Assembly (NCBI RefSeq): GCF_007970465.1
Contig: NZ_CP042429.1
Span: forward strand, 1,550,001 to 1,614,000
DNA from: Corynebacterium nuruki S6-4
Lineage (GTDB): Bacteria > Actinomycetota > Actinomycetes > Mycobacteriales > Mycobacteriaceae
Length of the DNA: 64,000 bases
Direction of reading: 5' to 3'
In this document: positions 38,854 to 47,012 of the stretch, one piece after another
Layout of the letters: each line of letters opens with the position of its first letter
How positions within the stretch are numbered: the stretch's first letter is position 1
Notes under the pieces: model-generated
Seen by the model: only the letters and a program-made list of their open reading frames with translations
The model's database searches: none
What the model was told of the DNA's origin: nothing
Translations under genes and position numbers: made by a program

Positions 38854-39477
38854 TCAGTTCCAGGTGATGTCCTCGGGGTCCTCGAGCCCGGGGATGTCCC
38901 CGCTGAAGGAGAACCTGATGCCCGTCGGGTCGACGCCCTTGCCGTCCTTGCCCACATAGCTGAGCTTGGTGGCCTTGTAGGTGTGGTCGACCTCCAGGTC
39001 GTCCGAGATGTCCGGGAGCTCGTCATCCCGGGATCCGCAGGTGTCCGACAGATCCATCATCACGGAGTTGGCGGGCTGCCCCTGCTCCCCCACGGCGGTG
39101 ACCTGGGGATCGGCGACAGGACGTTCATCGTCCGGGTTCGTGCCGTTGCCCGCGTCCCCGCGGTAGGTGACGTCCCACCCGACGCACACGAAGTGGTCGA
39201 CGTCGTCATTGCCGCCGTTCAGTTCTGCAGCATCGGCCGGGAGGTCGCGGAACGTGACCGGGCCGAGGTCGAAGAACCGGGTCGACCCGTCGCCGTGCTT
39301 GGTGACGACATGGGCGGTGTCATCCACGGAGAGTTCACTGCCCGGCTCGGTGACGCTGAAGCCGTCCGGTGCACCGTCGATGTCAATGCCCGAGTCATCA
39401 TCGGACGAGCAGGCGGTGAGGGCGATGGTGAGGGTCGGAACCGCGATTCCGGCGAGGAGGGTGGTCTTTTATGTCAT
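38854..39477 (-). pseudogene. Lipoprotein gene with stop codon at codon 3
   Basis: The frame from the ATG at 39477 reads Met-Thr-stop (TAA at 39469-39471). It then continues with a clear lipoprotein signal, KTTLLAGIAVPTLTIALTAC (lipobox LTAC), and about 185 further residues, ending DIPGLEDPEDITWN. No in-frame ATG, GTG or TTG is present before the lipobox. The mature part has an Asp-rich start, then VDHFVCVGWDVTYRG, MMDLSDTCGSRDDELPDISD and HTYKATKLSYVGKDGKGV. Either a nonsense mutation inactivated the gene or a base is in error. No family is recognised. Confidence 0.65.
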
Positions 39478-39509
39478 CTCTCGAGTTAACGTCATGAGAT
39501 GAATATAAC

Positions 39510-39529
39510 AAGATACGCTTACGTATCTT
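39510..39529. promoter_or_regulatory. AT-rich palindrome AAGATACG-CTTA-CGTATCTT
   Basis: Perfect 8-bp arms around a 4-base centre, 33 bp downstream of the 39562-39942 gene and upstream of the lipoprotein start. It could be an operator or, with TTGTTAT following on the minus strand, an intrinsic terminator. Confidence 0.45.
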
Positions 39530-39561
39530 TCACGACCCCCTTCCCCGGGAAGGGCTCCTGC

Positions 39562-39942
39562 TCAGCGGATCTCGGTGGTGTTGGCCACGGCGCCGCCGTC
39601 CGGGGAGATCTGCCAGTTCACGTCCACACCGGAGCCGGGGATGCCCGCCGCCTGGCGTACCGGGCCGTCGACGACGTGCTGCACGGTGGAGAGCACCGCG
39701 ACCGTGGTGGAGGGCCCGGCGACGGTGAGCAGACCGTCCTTCGCCGCACCGGCGGCACCGGCGACCGGGAGTGCCGAGAGGACCTGGGTCGAGACGGGGT
39801 CCACCCACACGTGGCCGGACTGCGGGTAGATGGCCCGGTCCGGGGTGTCGGCGGACGCTGCAGGGGCTGCCACCCCTGCTGCCAGGGCAAGTGTCGAGGC
39901 GGTGAGGGCGGTACGGGTGAGGGTCCGGTTCAGTCTCGTCAT
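39562..39942 (-). CDS. Small secreted protein
   Basis: 126 residues from the ATG at 39942 (MTRLNRTLTRTAL). It has a Sec signal peptide: basic N-region, hydrophobic core LTASTLALAAGVAAPAA, and likely cleavage after ASA before DTPDR. The mature part of about 95 residues has VDPVSTQVLSALPVAGAAGA and VNWQISPDGGAVANTTEIR. A TAGGGT -10 box ends 8 bp before the ATG, so the transcript may be leaderless. No domain is recognised. Confidence 0.7.
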   Translation of the reverse strand: MTRLNRTLTRTALTASTLALAAGVAAPAASADTPDRAIYPQSGHVWVDPVSTQVLSALPVAGAAGAAKDGLLTVAGPSTTVAVLSTVQHVVDGPVRQAAGIPGSGVDVNWQISPDGGAVANTTEIR

Positions 39943-39995
39943 GGTCCCCGACCCTACCGTCCGGACCGCCCGATCCGGCCGAGGTCGACAGCGCC

Positions 39996-40053
39996 GTGTC
40001 GTGGGGTCGGTCCTGTGTCGTGGGGTCGCCCCTGTGTCGTGGGGGTCGGTCCT
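39996..40053 (+). repeat. Three tandem copies of a 19-20 bp unit
   Basis: GTGTCGTGGGGTCGGTCCT occurs at 39996, 40015 and 40034 (last copy 20 bp). It lies about 80 bp from array D2, as the 35-bp units lie beside D1. Confidence 0.75.
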
Positions 40054-40135
40054 CGCCGACCGTCGTCCGCCATCGCGATGTCCGCAGAACAATGTCGACG
40101 GAACGAACCCGCAGGATGCTCCCGGGCCGATTTTT

Positions 40136-40273
40136 CAGCACCTCGGTTCGTTCGGCCGACATGCCTCGCCGGGGAACGACCTGTCGGTTCGTTCGGCCGA
40201 CCTACCTCGCCGGGGAACGACCTGTCGGTTCGTTCGGCCGACATCCCCTGTCGTGGCGCGACCTGTCGGTTCG
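40136..40273 (-). repeat. Array D2: 41-bp repeats of CGAACCGACAGGTCG
   Basis: Perfect copies of the 15-mer, in the minus orientation, occupy 40177-40191, 40218-40232 and 40259-40273, exactly 41 bp apart. A degenerate copy sits at 40136-40150, also in phase. It is followed on the minus strand by GAAAAATCGGCCCGGGA, matching the end of D1. Confidence 0.85.
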
Positions 40274-40312
40274 TCGGCGGACATGTCGGCGGGGGCCCGA
40301 CGGACCACGCGC

Positions 40313-41404
40313 CTAGAGGATCTCCTCGGACTGCCGGTAGACCAGCTCGGCGTCCTTCCTGGCGGTCTCCCACCAGTCCCGGTGGTCGCGGTACCACTGC
40401 ACTGTCGCCGCCAGACCGGCCGCAAAGTCGGTGTAGCGCGGCCACCACCCCAGCTCCCGGACCGACGACGGGTCGATGGCGTACCGCCGGTCATGGCCCG
40501 GCCGGTCCGTGACGTGGACGAAATCCTGCGGATCCCGGCCGAACAACCGGTTCAGATCCTGCACACACTCCAGGTTGGACCGCTCGCCGTCGGCGCCGAT
40601 GAGATACGTCCCGCCGTCCACGCCGCGCTCCAGGACCGCCCACACCGCGTCATTGTGGTCGTCGACGTGGATCCAGTCGCGCACGTTGTCACCGGTGCCG
40701 TACAGGCGCGGCGTCTCCCCGTCGAGCAGTCCGGTGATCTGCCGGGGCAGGAACTTCTCCGGGTGCTGCCGCGGCCCGTAGTTGTTCGAGCAGTTCGAGA
40801 TCGTGGCCCGCAGCCCGTGACTGCGGACGAACGCGCGCACCAGGTGGTCCGCCGAAGCCTTCGAGGCCGAGTACACCGACGACGGCCGGTACGGCGTGTC
40901 GACGGTGAAGCGGTCCTCCGCCCCCGGCTCCCCCGACCCACGCAACGGCAGGTCGCCGAAGACCTCGTCGGTGGAGATGTGGTGCAGCCGCACGCCGTGG
41001 CGCACGCACGCCTCGGCCACGACCGCCGTCCCGTCGGTGTTCGACCGCACGAACCGCAGCGGGTCGCGCAGCGCATTGTCGTTGTGGCTCTCGGCCGCGA
41101 AGTGCACGACCGCGGCCTCACCGGCGGAGGCGGCGTCCTGTCCCGCGGGGACCTCGGCGAGGGCGCCGACGAGACGGTCCACCAGGACGCCGTCGCAGAC
41201 GTCCCCCTCGACCAGCTCCACCCCGGTCAGGCCGGCGAGGTTCGCCGGATTCGCGGCATAGGTCATCGCGTCCAGCACCGTGACCGTCACATCCGGATGC
41301 GTCGCGCGGGTGCGGTGGATGAAGTTGGAACCGATGAAACCGGCCCCGCCGGTCACCAGCAGGCGGGTGATCCGGCGGGGCCGGTCGGTGGTCGGGACCG
41401 ACAT
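40313..41404 (-). CDS. rfbB: dTDP-glucose 4,6-dehydratase RmlB
   Basis: Second step of dTDP-L-rhamnose synthesis; SDR family, 363 residues. NAD motif LLVTGGAGFIGSNFIH (about 15-30), HFAAESHNDNALRDPLRF (about 96-113), LHHISTDEVFGDLPL with the catalytic Thr-Asp-Glu, YSASK (Tyr/Lys pair, about 166-170) and NCSNNYGPRQHPEKFLP. The ATG overlaps the ccsB stop by one base (TGATG), so it is translationally coupled to a cytochrome c maturation gene, an unrelated pathway. Confidence 0.96.
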   Translation of the reverse strand: MSVPTTDRPRRITRLLVTGGAGFIGSNFIHRTRATHPDVTVTVLDAMTYAANPANLAGLTGVELVEGDVCDGVLVDRLVGALAEVPAGQDAASAGEAAVVHFAAESHNDNALRDPLRFVRSNTDGTAVVAEACVRHGVRLHHISTDEVFGDLPLRGSGEPGAEDRFTVDTPYRPSSVYSASKASADHLVRAFVRSHGLRATISNCSNNYGPRQHPEKFLPRQITGLLDGETPRLYGTGDNVRDWIHVDDHNDAVWAVLERGVDGGTYLIGADGERSNLECVQDLNRLFGRDPQDFVHVTDRPGHDRRYAIDPSSVRELGWWPRYTDFAAGLAATVQWYRDHRDWWETARKDAELVYRQSEEIL

Positions 41405-42486
41405 CAGTTCAGTCCGGCGTAGGAGTGCAGGCCGGAGACCACCATGTTGATGAAGAAGAGGTTGAAGACCATGGTGGCGAAGGCCAGGACGTTGATCCAC
41501 GCCGCCGGCTTGCCGCGCATCCCCGGCGTCGCACGGGCGTGCAGGTAGGCGGCGTACAGCAGCCAGGTGATCAGCGAGACGGTCTCCTTGGGGTCCCAGC
41601 CCCAGAACCGGCCCCAGGCGGAGTGGGCCCAGATCGCGCCGAAGATCACGCCGAGGCCGAAGACCGGCAGCGTCCAGATCGCGGACCGGTAGGCCAGGGC
41701 GTCCAGCTTCGAGGCGTCCGGCAGCGGCGACACGATCTTGCCGAGGATGCCGTGCTCCTCACCCTTCGGCTGGGCGCGGCGCAGCAGGTACAGCAGCGAC
41801 GCCATACCGGACACCAGGCCGATGCCGCCACCGAAGGAGACGGTGGTGACGTGGATCCAGAACCAGTTCGACTTCAGCGAGGGCACGACCGGCGCGACGT
41901 CGGCGTAGAGCTCGGTGCCCGCGTAGAACAGCAGGACGATGATCGGGGTGAGCAGCCACGGCCACAGCACCCGCATGGACTTGCGGCGCAGGACCACGCA
42001 GGCGATGACCATCGCCATGCCGGAGACGACCGAGACGTACTCGAACAGGTTGCCCCACGGGAACCGGTGGGCGGACCAGCCGCGGGTGACGAGGAAGAGC
42101 AGGTGGACGGCGACGGTCAGCCAGATGATGGTCTGGGTCATCCCGCCCCACATGTCGGCGCGCCGGTGCTTCGCCCGGATCGCGTCGATCTGGAAGGTCT
42201 TCGGCAGGTCCGCCTCGGACAGTGACCCGCTGGCGATGCCGGAGACATCGGAGCGGTCGTCCTTGCCGGCGTCGGCACCGGAACCGGCGCCGACCGGAAC
42301 GGCGACCTTCTCGGCCGCCGCCGCCTTCGCCTCCCCGAGGATCCGCGACCGCTCGCGGCGGGCCTCGGTGGCCGACCGCAGCATCCCGTAGTAGACGAGC
42401 GACACCGCGAGGCTCACGAGATACAGCGCCACCGCCGTCTTATAGGCGAGGTCCGAAAACTCCGCCAGGTCCTGATTGACGTACAT
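41404..42486 (-). CDS. ccsB: Cytochrome c biogenesis protein CcsB (CcsA/ResC family)
   Basis: System II haem-handling membrane protein, 360 residues. The tryptophan-rich motif WGRFWGWDPKETVSLITWLL near the C-terminus is the family signature, and conserved His lie in IWAHSAW and VHLLFLV. An N-terminal helix and a charged loop of about 70 residues precede the main bundle of about seven helices. It acts with ResB to attach haem to apocytochromes outside the membrane. It lies 109 bp downstream of resB and is followed by rfbB. Confidence 0.93.
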   Translation of the reverse strand: MYVNQDLAEFSDLAYKTAVALYLVSLAVSLVYYGMLRSATEARRERSRILGEAKAAAAEKVAVPVGAGSGADAGKDDRSDVSGIASGSLSEADLPKTFQIDAIRAKHRRADMWGGMTQTIIWLTVAVHLLFLVTRGWSAHRFPWGNLFEYVSVVSGMAMVIACVVLRRKSMRVLWPWLLTPIIVLLFYAGTELYADVAPVVPSLKSNWFWIHVTTVSFGGGIGLVSGMASLLYLLRRAQPKGEEHGILGKIVSPLPDASKLDALAYRSAIWTLPVFGLGVIFGAIWAHSAWGRFWGWDPKETVSLITWLLYAAYLHARATPGMRGKPAAWINVLAFATMVFNLFFINMVVSGLHSYAGLN

Positions 42487-42595
42487 CCGTCATATCCTCC
42501 ATCGGCAAGGCATATGTGCACACCCACGCTACCGCCGGGGAACCTCCCCGGCCAACATCCCGGACGCCGACTGTGGCGCAGGACACGGCCCGCGG

Positions 42596-44401
42596 TCAGT
42601 TCCCGGCGTCCGGCCGGTCGGTGCTCCCGCCGTTCTTCTCGTCCGTACTGTTCGTGTCGTTCGTGCTGTTCGTGTCGTTCGTGCTGTTCGTGTCGTTCTT
42701 CGTGTCGTTCGTGTCCGGACCGCGCAGCTCACCCGAGGCGATCTGCTGGTGCACCTCGCGCTCCAGCTCGTCCTCCCAGTCGTCCCACTCACTGTCGGTC
42801 TGGTCGAACTCCTCGTCGAGTTCCTCCTCGTCGAGGTGCAGCAGCTCCTCGGACACCCGGTTGAACTCCCGGCCCCAGCCGGCGGAGTCCGTCCGGGCGA
42901 GTCCGGCGATCTGCAGCGAGGTGGTGCCGTCACCGTTGTCGGCGACACGCACCCAGAACCGGCGCCGCTTCACGGTCAGCGAGCCCACCAGGCTGACGAG
43001 CATCAGCAGGGCGAAGAAGAGCACCCACACCTCGGTCGGGTCCTTGCTCACCTGGAGGTTGACGAACTGCTTGGCCCCGTCGAACCGCACCTTCGTGCCG
43101 TTGTCGAGGGTGACGTCCTCACCGGTCTTCAGGTTCACCCGGTCGAGCTTCTGCAGGGCACCGGAGTGCAGCTGGGTGGAGTCGAGACTGAAGATGTCCT
43201 GGCCGGTACCGGAATCCAGGCCGACGTCACCGCGGTAGATGTCCACCGCGACCGCCGGATCCTTCATCGACGGGAAGCTCGACTGCAGCAGCGAATTGTT
43301 CTCCCCGGAGAACTGCGCCGTCGGGGCGAAGAGCCCCTGGATCGCCAGCTGGTTCTTCCGGCGGTCCTGCAGGTCGGGGTACATGCCCGCCGGCGGGTCC
43401 ATCTTCAGGGCACCCGAGGACAGGAAGTTGGTCATGTCGTCCGGGCGGAACTGGACCGTGTCGGTCCGGGTCTCGCCGTTGGGCCAGGTGACCGTGAACG
43501 TCGGCGCGTAGCCGTGGCCCTGCAGGTACACCCGGTTGCCGGCGATCGTCAGCGGGTGGTTGACCTTCAGCTCGTGCTGCTTCCACTGGTCGACCGGCTT
43601 GAGGGCATCGTCGCCCTCGGCGTAGTCGATGTCGGACTTGAAGCTGACGGCCTGCCCGCTGGGCAGGAATTCGGCGTCGAAGTTCTTCACGTTCACGCAG
43701 AACGGGGACAGTGTGGTGCCGTCGAACGTCGGCCCGTAGCGCAGCGAGTCGAAGTTCGCGACGGCGGTGTTGCAGAACTGCGAGTTGTCGGTGCCGGCGA
43801 CGACGATGACCTGGCCTTCGTAGTAGACCAGGCGGCCGACCAGCACGGTGACCAGGATGCCGACGAGCGACAGGTGGAACACCAGGTTCGCGAACTCGCG
43901 GAAGTAGCCGCGCTCGGCCGAGTACGACCATTTGCCGGCACGGTCCTTGTCCGCCTCGGTCGCACCGCCCTGCCACTTGCGGAAGCGGCGGCCGATCTCC
44001 TTCTTGACCTGCTCGGGGGACGCCTCGACAGTGCCGGAGATGTAGTTCGGCATCCGGTCGAGGCGGCGCGGGGCGGCCGGCGGCTTGTTACGCAGCGCCC
44101 TGATGTGGTCGACGGTGCGCGGCAGGATGCAGCCGATCAGCGAGATGAAGAGCAGGACGTAGATCGCGGCGAACCAGCCGGAGCTGAAGACGTCGAACAG
44201 TCCCAGCTTGTCGTAGATCTCCGCGATCTTCCCGTTGGCCTGCAGGTACTGCTCGACGTTGCCCTCGTTGAGGGAACGCTGCGGGAGCAGTGCCCCCGGG
44301 ACGGCCGCCAGGGCGAGGAGGAAGAGCAGGACCAGGGCGGTCCGCATCTTCGTCAACCACTGCCAGGCTTTTCTCGGCCACCGGAGGATACTGCGCATCA
44401 T
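42596..44401 (-). CDS. resB: Cytochrome c biogenesis protein ResB
   Basis: 601 residues. Three N-terminal membrane helices (near 20-36, 77-95 and 165-190), a large extracytoplasmic domain, and a fourth helix (near 460-480) followed by a cytoplasmic part. RTALVLLFLLALAAVPGALL and PQRSLNEGNVEQYL fit the ResB family. The last about 40 residues are a low-complexity Asn/Asp/Thr repeat (DTNSTNDTNSTNDTNST) encoded by tandem DNA repeats. It forms the haem delivery complex with CcsB. Confidence 0.93.
   Translation of the reverse strand: MMRSILRWPRKAWQWLTKMRTALVLLFLLALAAVPGALLPQRSLNEGNVEQYLQANGKIAEIYDKLGLFDVFSSGWFAAIYVLLFISLIGCILPRTVDHIRALRNKPPAAPRRLDRMPNYISGTVEASPEQVKKEIGRRFRKWQGGATEADKDRAGKWSYSAERGYFREFANLVFHLSLVGILVTVLVGRLVYYEGQVIVVAGTDNSQFCNTAVANFDSLRYGPTFDGTTLSPFCVNVKNFDAEFLPSGQAVSFKSDIDYAEGDDALKPVDQWKQHELKVNHPLTIAGNRVYLQGHGYAPTFTVTWPNGETRTDTVQFRPDDMTNFLSSGALKMDPPAGMYPDLQDRRKNQLAIQGLFAPTAQFSGENNSLLQSSFPSMKDPAVAVDIYRGDVGLDSGTGQDIFSLDSTQLHSGALQKLDRVNLKTGEDVTLDNGTKVRFDGAKQFVNLQVSKDPTEVWVLFFALLMLVSLVGSLTVKRRRFWVRVADNGDGTTSLQIAGLARTDSAGWGREFNRVSEELLHLDEEELDEEFDQTDSEWDDWEDELEREVHQQIASGELRGPDTNDTKNDTNSTNDTNSTNDTNSTDEKNGGSTDRPDAGN
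42648..42712 (-). repeat. Tandem repeat encoding the ResB C-terminal Asn/Asp/Thr tail
   Basis: On the plus strand GTTCGTGTCGTTCGTGCT recurs in tandem (TTCGTG every 9 bases or so). The unit length is a multiple of three, so copy-number change would keep the resB frame. Confidence 0.8.
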
Positions 44402-44497
44402 GGGGACCTTTCTACAACACGATTCTGGGAGGACGGGACGGGCGGGAACGGGCTGGACGGGACGGGGTGGGGATGGCCCGGGACGGGTCGGCCCCGG

Positions 44498-45292
44498 CTA
44501 GATGGGCAGGGTCGTGTCCGAGATCAGCCACTGGCGGATCCAGTCCACGAACACCGCCCACTGACCGGTGACCAGGAGAATACCGACGATGACCAGCAGC
44601 GCCCCGCCGATGAGCTGGATGGTGCGGGAGTGCCGCCGCAGCCAGCCCACCCCGCGCAGGGCCTTCGACGAGCCGAGGGCCACGAGGATGAACGGGATGC
44701 CCAGGCCGAGGCAGTAGGCGATGATCAGTGCCACGCCGCGGGCGGCGGTGGTGCCTTCGGTACCGGCGGACACGGAGATGATCGCCGCGAGGGTCGGGCC
44801 CAGGCAGGGCGTCCAGCCGAGGGCGAAGACCGCTCCGAGCAGCGGGGCGCCGACCACCGTCGACCAGCGACGGGGCGCCATGCGGGTGTCGGTCTGCAGC
44901 GGCCGGATGAAGCCCATGAAGACCACGCCCATGATGATCGTCACCGCGCCACCGATGCGCATCAGCAGTTCCTGGTTGACCTGGATCGCGCTGATCGCGC
45001 CGAACACCGTGGCGGTGGCGAGGACGAAGACCACCGTGAAACCGAGGACGAACAGCAGCGCCGCGCCACCGGCCCGGCCGCGCTTCTTCGTCACGACGGT
45101 GCCCTCGGCGGTGTACTCGGCGTCCGCACCGACCACGCCGGCGAGATAGGAGACGTATCCGGGGACCAGCGGGATCACACAGGGGGACGCGAACGAGACC
45201 AGCCCGGCCACGGCCGCGGCCAGCAGGCCGAGCAGCAGCGGACCGGTGGTCACCGCATCGGAGAACGTCGAACCGAGGTCGGACATGCTCAC
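44498..45292 (-). CDS. ccdA: Cytochrome c biogenesis thiol-disulfide transporter CcdA
   Basis: 264 residues, six membrane helices. The redox cysteines are in FASPCVIPLVPGYVSYLAG (helix 1) and LGWTPCLGPTLAAII (helix 4). It passes reducing electrons from cytoplasmic thioredoxin to the extracytoplasmic TlpA/ResA. The GTG at 45292 overlaps the tlpA stop by 4 bases; an ATG at 45286 is an alternative. Part of the tlpA-ccdA-resB-ccsB operon. Confidence 0.94.
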   Translation of the reverse strand: MSMSDLGSTFSDAVTTGPLLLGLLAAAVAGLVSFASPCVIPLVPGYVSYLAGVVGADAEYTAEGTVVTKKRGRAGGAALLFVLGFTVVFVLATATVFGAISAIQVNQELLMRIGGAVTIIMGVVFMGFIRPLQTDTRMAPRRWSTVVGAPLLGAVFALGWTPCLGPTLAAIISVSAGTEGTTAARGVALIIAYCLGLGIPFILVALGSSKALRGVGWLRRHSRTIQLIGGALLVIVGILLVTGQWAVFVDWIRQWLISDTTLPI

Positions 45293-45903
45293 TCGCCCAG
45301 CAGCGGTTCGACGGCACCCCAGAGGTCGTCCTCGGTGATCTCACGGAGGAAGACCTTGGCGGGGCGGTGCTGCTTGTCGAGGACGACGGTCGTCGGGATG
45401 ACGGACGCCGGGATGCCGCCGAGGGCGAGCGCCGACTTGAACGGCGGATCGTACAGCGACGGGTAGGTGATGCCGTTGTCGGTGACGAAGTCCTGCGCCT
45501 TGTCCCGGGAGGGGTCGCGCACGTTGATGCCCAGGACCGTGCCCCGGCCGTCCTTGTCGAGCCGCTCCTGGACGCGTTCCAGGTCGTCGGACTCGCTCCG
45601 GCACGGTCCGCACCACTGGCCCCAGGCGTTCAGGACGACGACCTTGCCGTCGAAGTCGTCGAGGCCGACGGTCTTGCCCGGATCCATGAGGGAATCACCC
45701 TGCAGGTCGCCGACCTGCTTACGGTCCGCCTGATCGTAGGTGATCTCCGTCTGGCCGCCGGGTGAGACGAATTCGAAGGTGCCGCCGATGGCGACGGCGT
45801 CCTGTCCGGCGGTGCTGTCGCTGCCGCAGGCGGCGATGCCGAAGGACAGGGATGCCGCGGCGGTGGCGGCGAGGACCGTGCGGAGGACGGGGCGGGTGCG
45901 CAT
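45289..45903 (-). CDS. TlpA/ResA-type thiol-disulfide lipoprotein
   Basis: 204 residues. Signal peptide with lipobox SFGIAAC (Cys26), so it should be membrane-anchored outside the cell. The thioredoxin-like domain has VVVLNAWGQWCGPCRSESDD with active site WCGPC, and cis-Pro segment GIPASVIPTTVVLD. It keeps apocytochrome c CXXCH cysteines reduced and takes electrons from CcdA. The ATG is one base after the gpm2-like stop, so the genes are coupled. Confidence 0.93.
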   Translation of the reverse strand: MRTRPVLRTVLAATAAASLSFGIAACGSDSTAGQDAVAIGGTFEFVSPGGQTEITYDQADRKQVGDLQGDSLMDPGKTVGLDDFDGKVVVLNAWGQWCGPCRSESDDLERVQERLDKDGRGTVLGINVRDPSRDKAQDFVTDNGITYPSLYDPPFKSALALGGIPASVIPTTVVLDKQHRPAKVFLREITEDDLWGAVEPLLGE

Positions 45904-45904
45904 G

Positions 45905-46534
45905 TCAGATCTCCTGCGCGGGTTCCGAGTAGATCATGTCGGTGAGTTCGGTGTCCCCCGGCCCGTCGAAGACGAGGGAGGTCACCGAGGCGAGGTTGCA
46001 GCGGCGGTTGGCGGGGTTGTGCTGCAGCGGCAGTCCCTGCACGTCGCGCTGGACGCAGACGACGGGCAGCTGGTGGCTGACGCACACCGCTTCGTGGCTG
46101 AGGGCGGCGACGCGGGCGCGGTCGATGGCGAGCCACATCCGGTCGACGATCTCGGTGTAGGGCTCACCCCAGCTCGGCACGCTGGGCTGCCGCAGCATCG
46201 GCCAGCGCTTCGGGTTCCACAGTGCGGACCGGACGCCCTTGATGTGCAGTCCCTGCAGGTCGTTGCCTGCCTCGAGCAGGTCCTCGTCGGTGACGAGGTC
46301 GAGGCCGGCGCCGGCGGCGTTGAGACCGTCGAGGATCGGCGCGGCGGTCTCCTGCGCGCGCTGCAGCGGGGACGCGACGAGCGCACGGATGTCGTGGTCG
46401 GCGAAGTCCTGTGCGACGGCGGCGGCCATCTGCCGTCCGCGGACGCTCAGGTGCCAGCCGGGAAGCCGCCCGTAGAGGATGCGGTCCGGGTTGTGTACCT
46501 CGCCGTGACGGACGAGATGGACGATCGTGCTCAT
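45905..46534 (-). CDS. Histidine phosphatase-family protein (Gpm2-like)
   Basis: 209 residues from the ATG at 46534 (MSTIVHLVRHGEVHNP). The catalytic RHGE (9-12) is the phosphoglycerate-mutase-like signature; SPLQRAQETAAPIL (about 67-80) and VCVSHQLPVVCV (about 152-163, second His) complete the active site. It is the first gene of the cytochrome c maturation operon, the position of Rv0525. It is more likely a phosphatase than a glycolytic mutase; substrate unknown. Confidence 0.88.
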   Translation of the reverse strand: MSTIVHLVRHGEVHNPDRILYGRLPGWHLSVRGRQMAAAVAQDFADHDIRALVASPLQRAQETAAPILDGLNAAGAGLDLVTDEDLLEAGNDLQGLHIKGVRSALWNPKRWPMLRQPSVPSWGEPYTEIVDRMWLAIDRARVAALSHEAVCVSHQLPVVCVQRDVQGLPLQHNPANRRCNLASVTSLVFDGPGDTELTDMIYSEPAQEI

Positions 46535-47012
46535 GACCTCCGAGCGTACCGCCAGTGGTGCTGAGGTCATAAGTGGCGTGACCGGCTTCACGGACGCCGG
46601 ACCCCGCCCGGCATACGTTCCGGTCCCGCTCGGGACGCCGCCGGGGACGCACCCCCGACACCGCAGGTGAAAGACTGTCATGATTCTGCCATGCGGCAGC
46701 CATGAATCTGGCATCCCGCTGCCACCCGATCGACAGGTCGCCGACAGGTATCCCCACCGCCGGTCGGTCGCCGGCGGGCGGATCGACGACCCCCGGGCTC
46801 CCGGGCCGACAGCCCGAAATCTTACCACCTGAAGCCGGTATTTTTTTCGGTGACCTGGGGTTTTGCGGCTTTCCGGGTGCCGGAGGTGGTAAAACTTCCG
46901 ACGGCTGCGGGCGAGCAGCGCCGGAGCGCGCCGAAAATCCTTTGACTGCCGGAAACGCAGGGATGCGACGGCCCGACGCAACGGGCGGACACAGCGCAGC
47001 GCTGACCCGGTC
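46535..47012. other. 478-bp gap with repeats and a long AT-rich hairpin
   Basis: It contains an imperfect duplication near 46680-46727 (CATGATTCTGCCATGCGGCA then CATGAATCTGGCATCCCGC). Further right, TTACCACCT (46822-46830) pairs with AGGTGGTAA (46884-46892), enclosing two T-runs; this may end transcription of the downstream-reading lipoprotein gene. No gene is supported. Confidence 0.5.
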
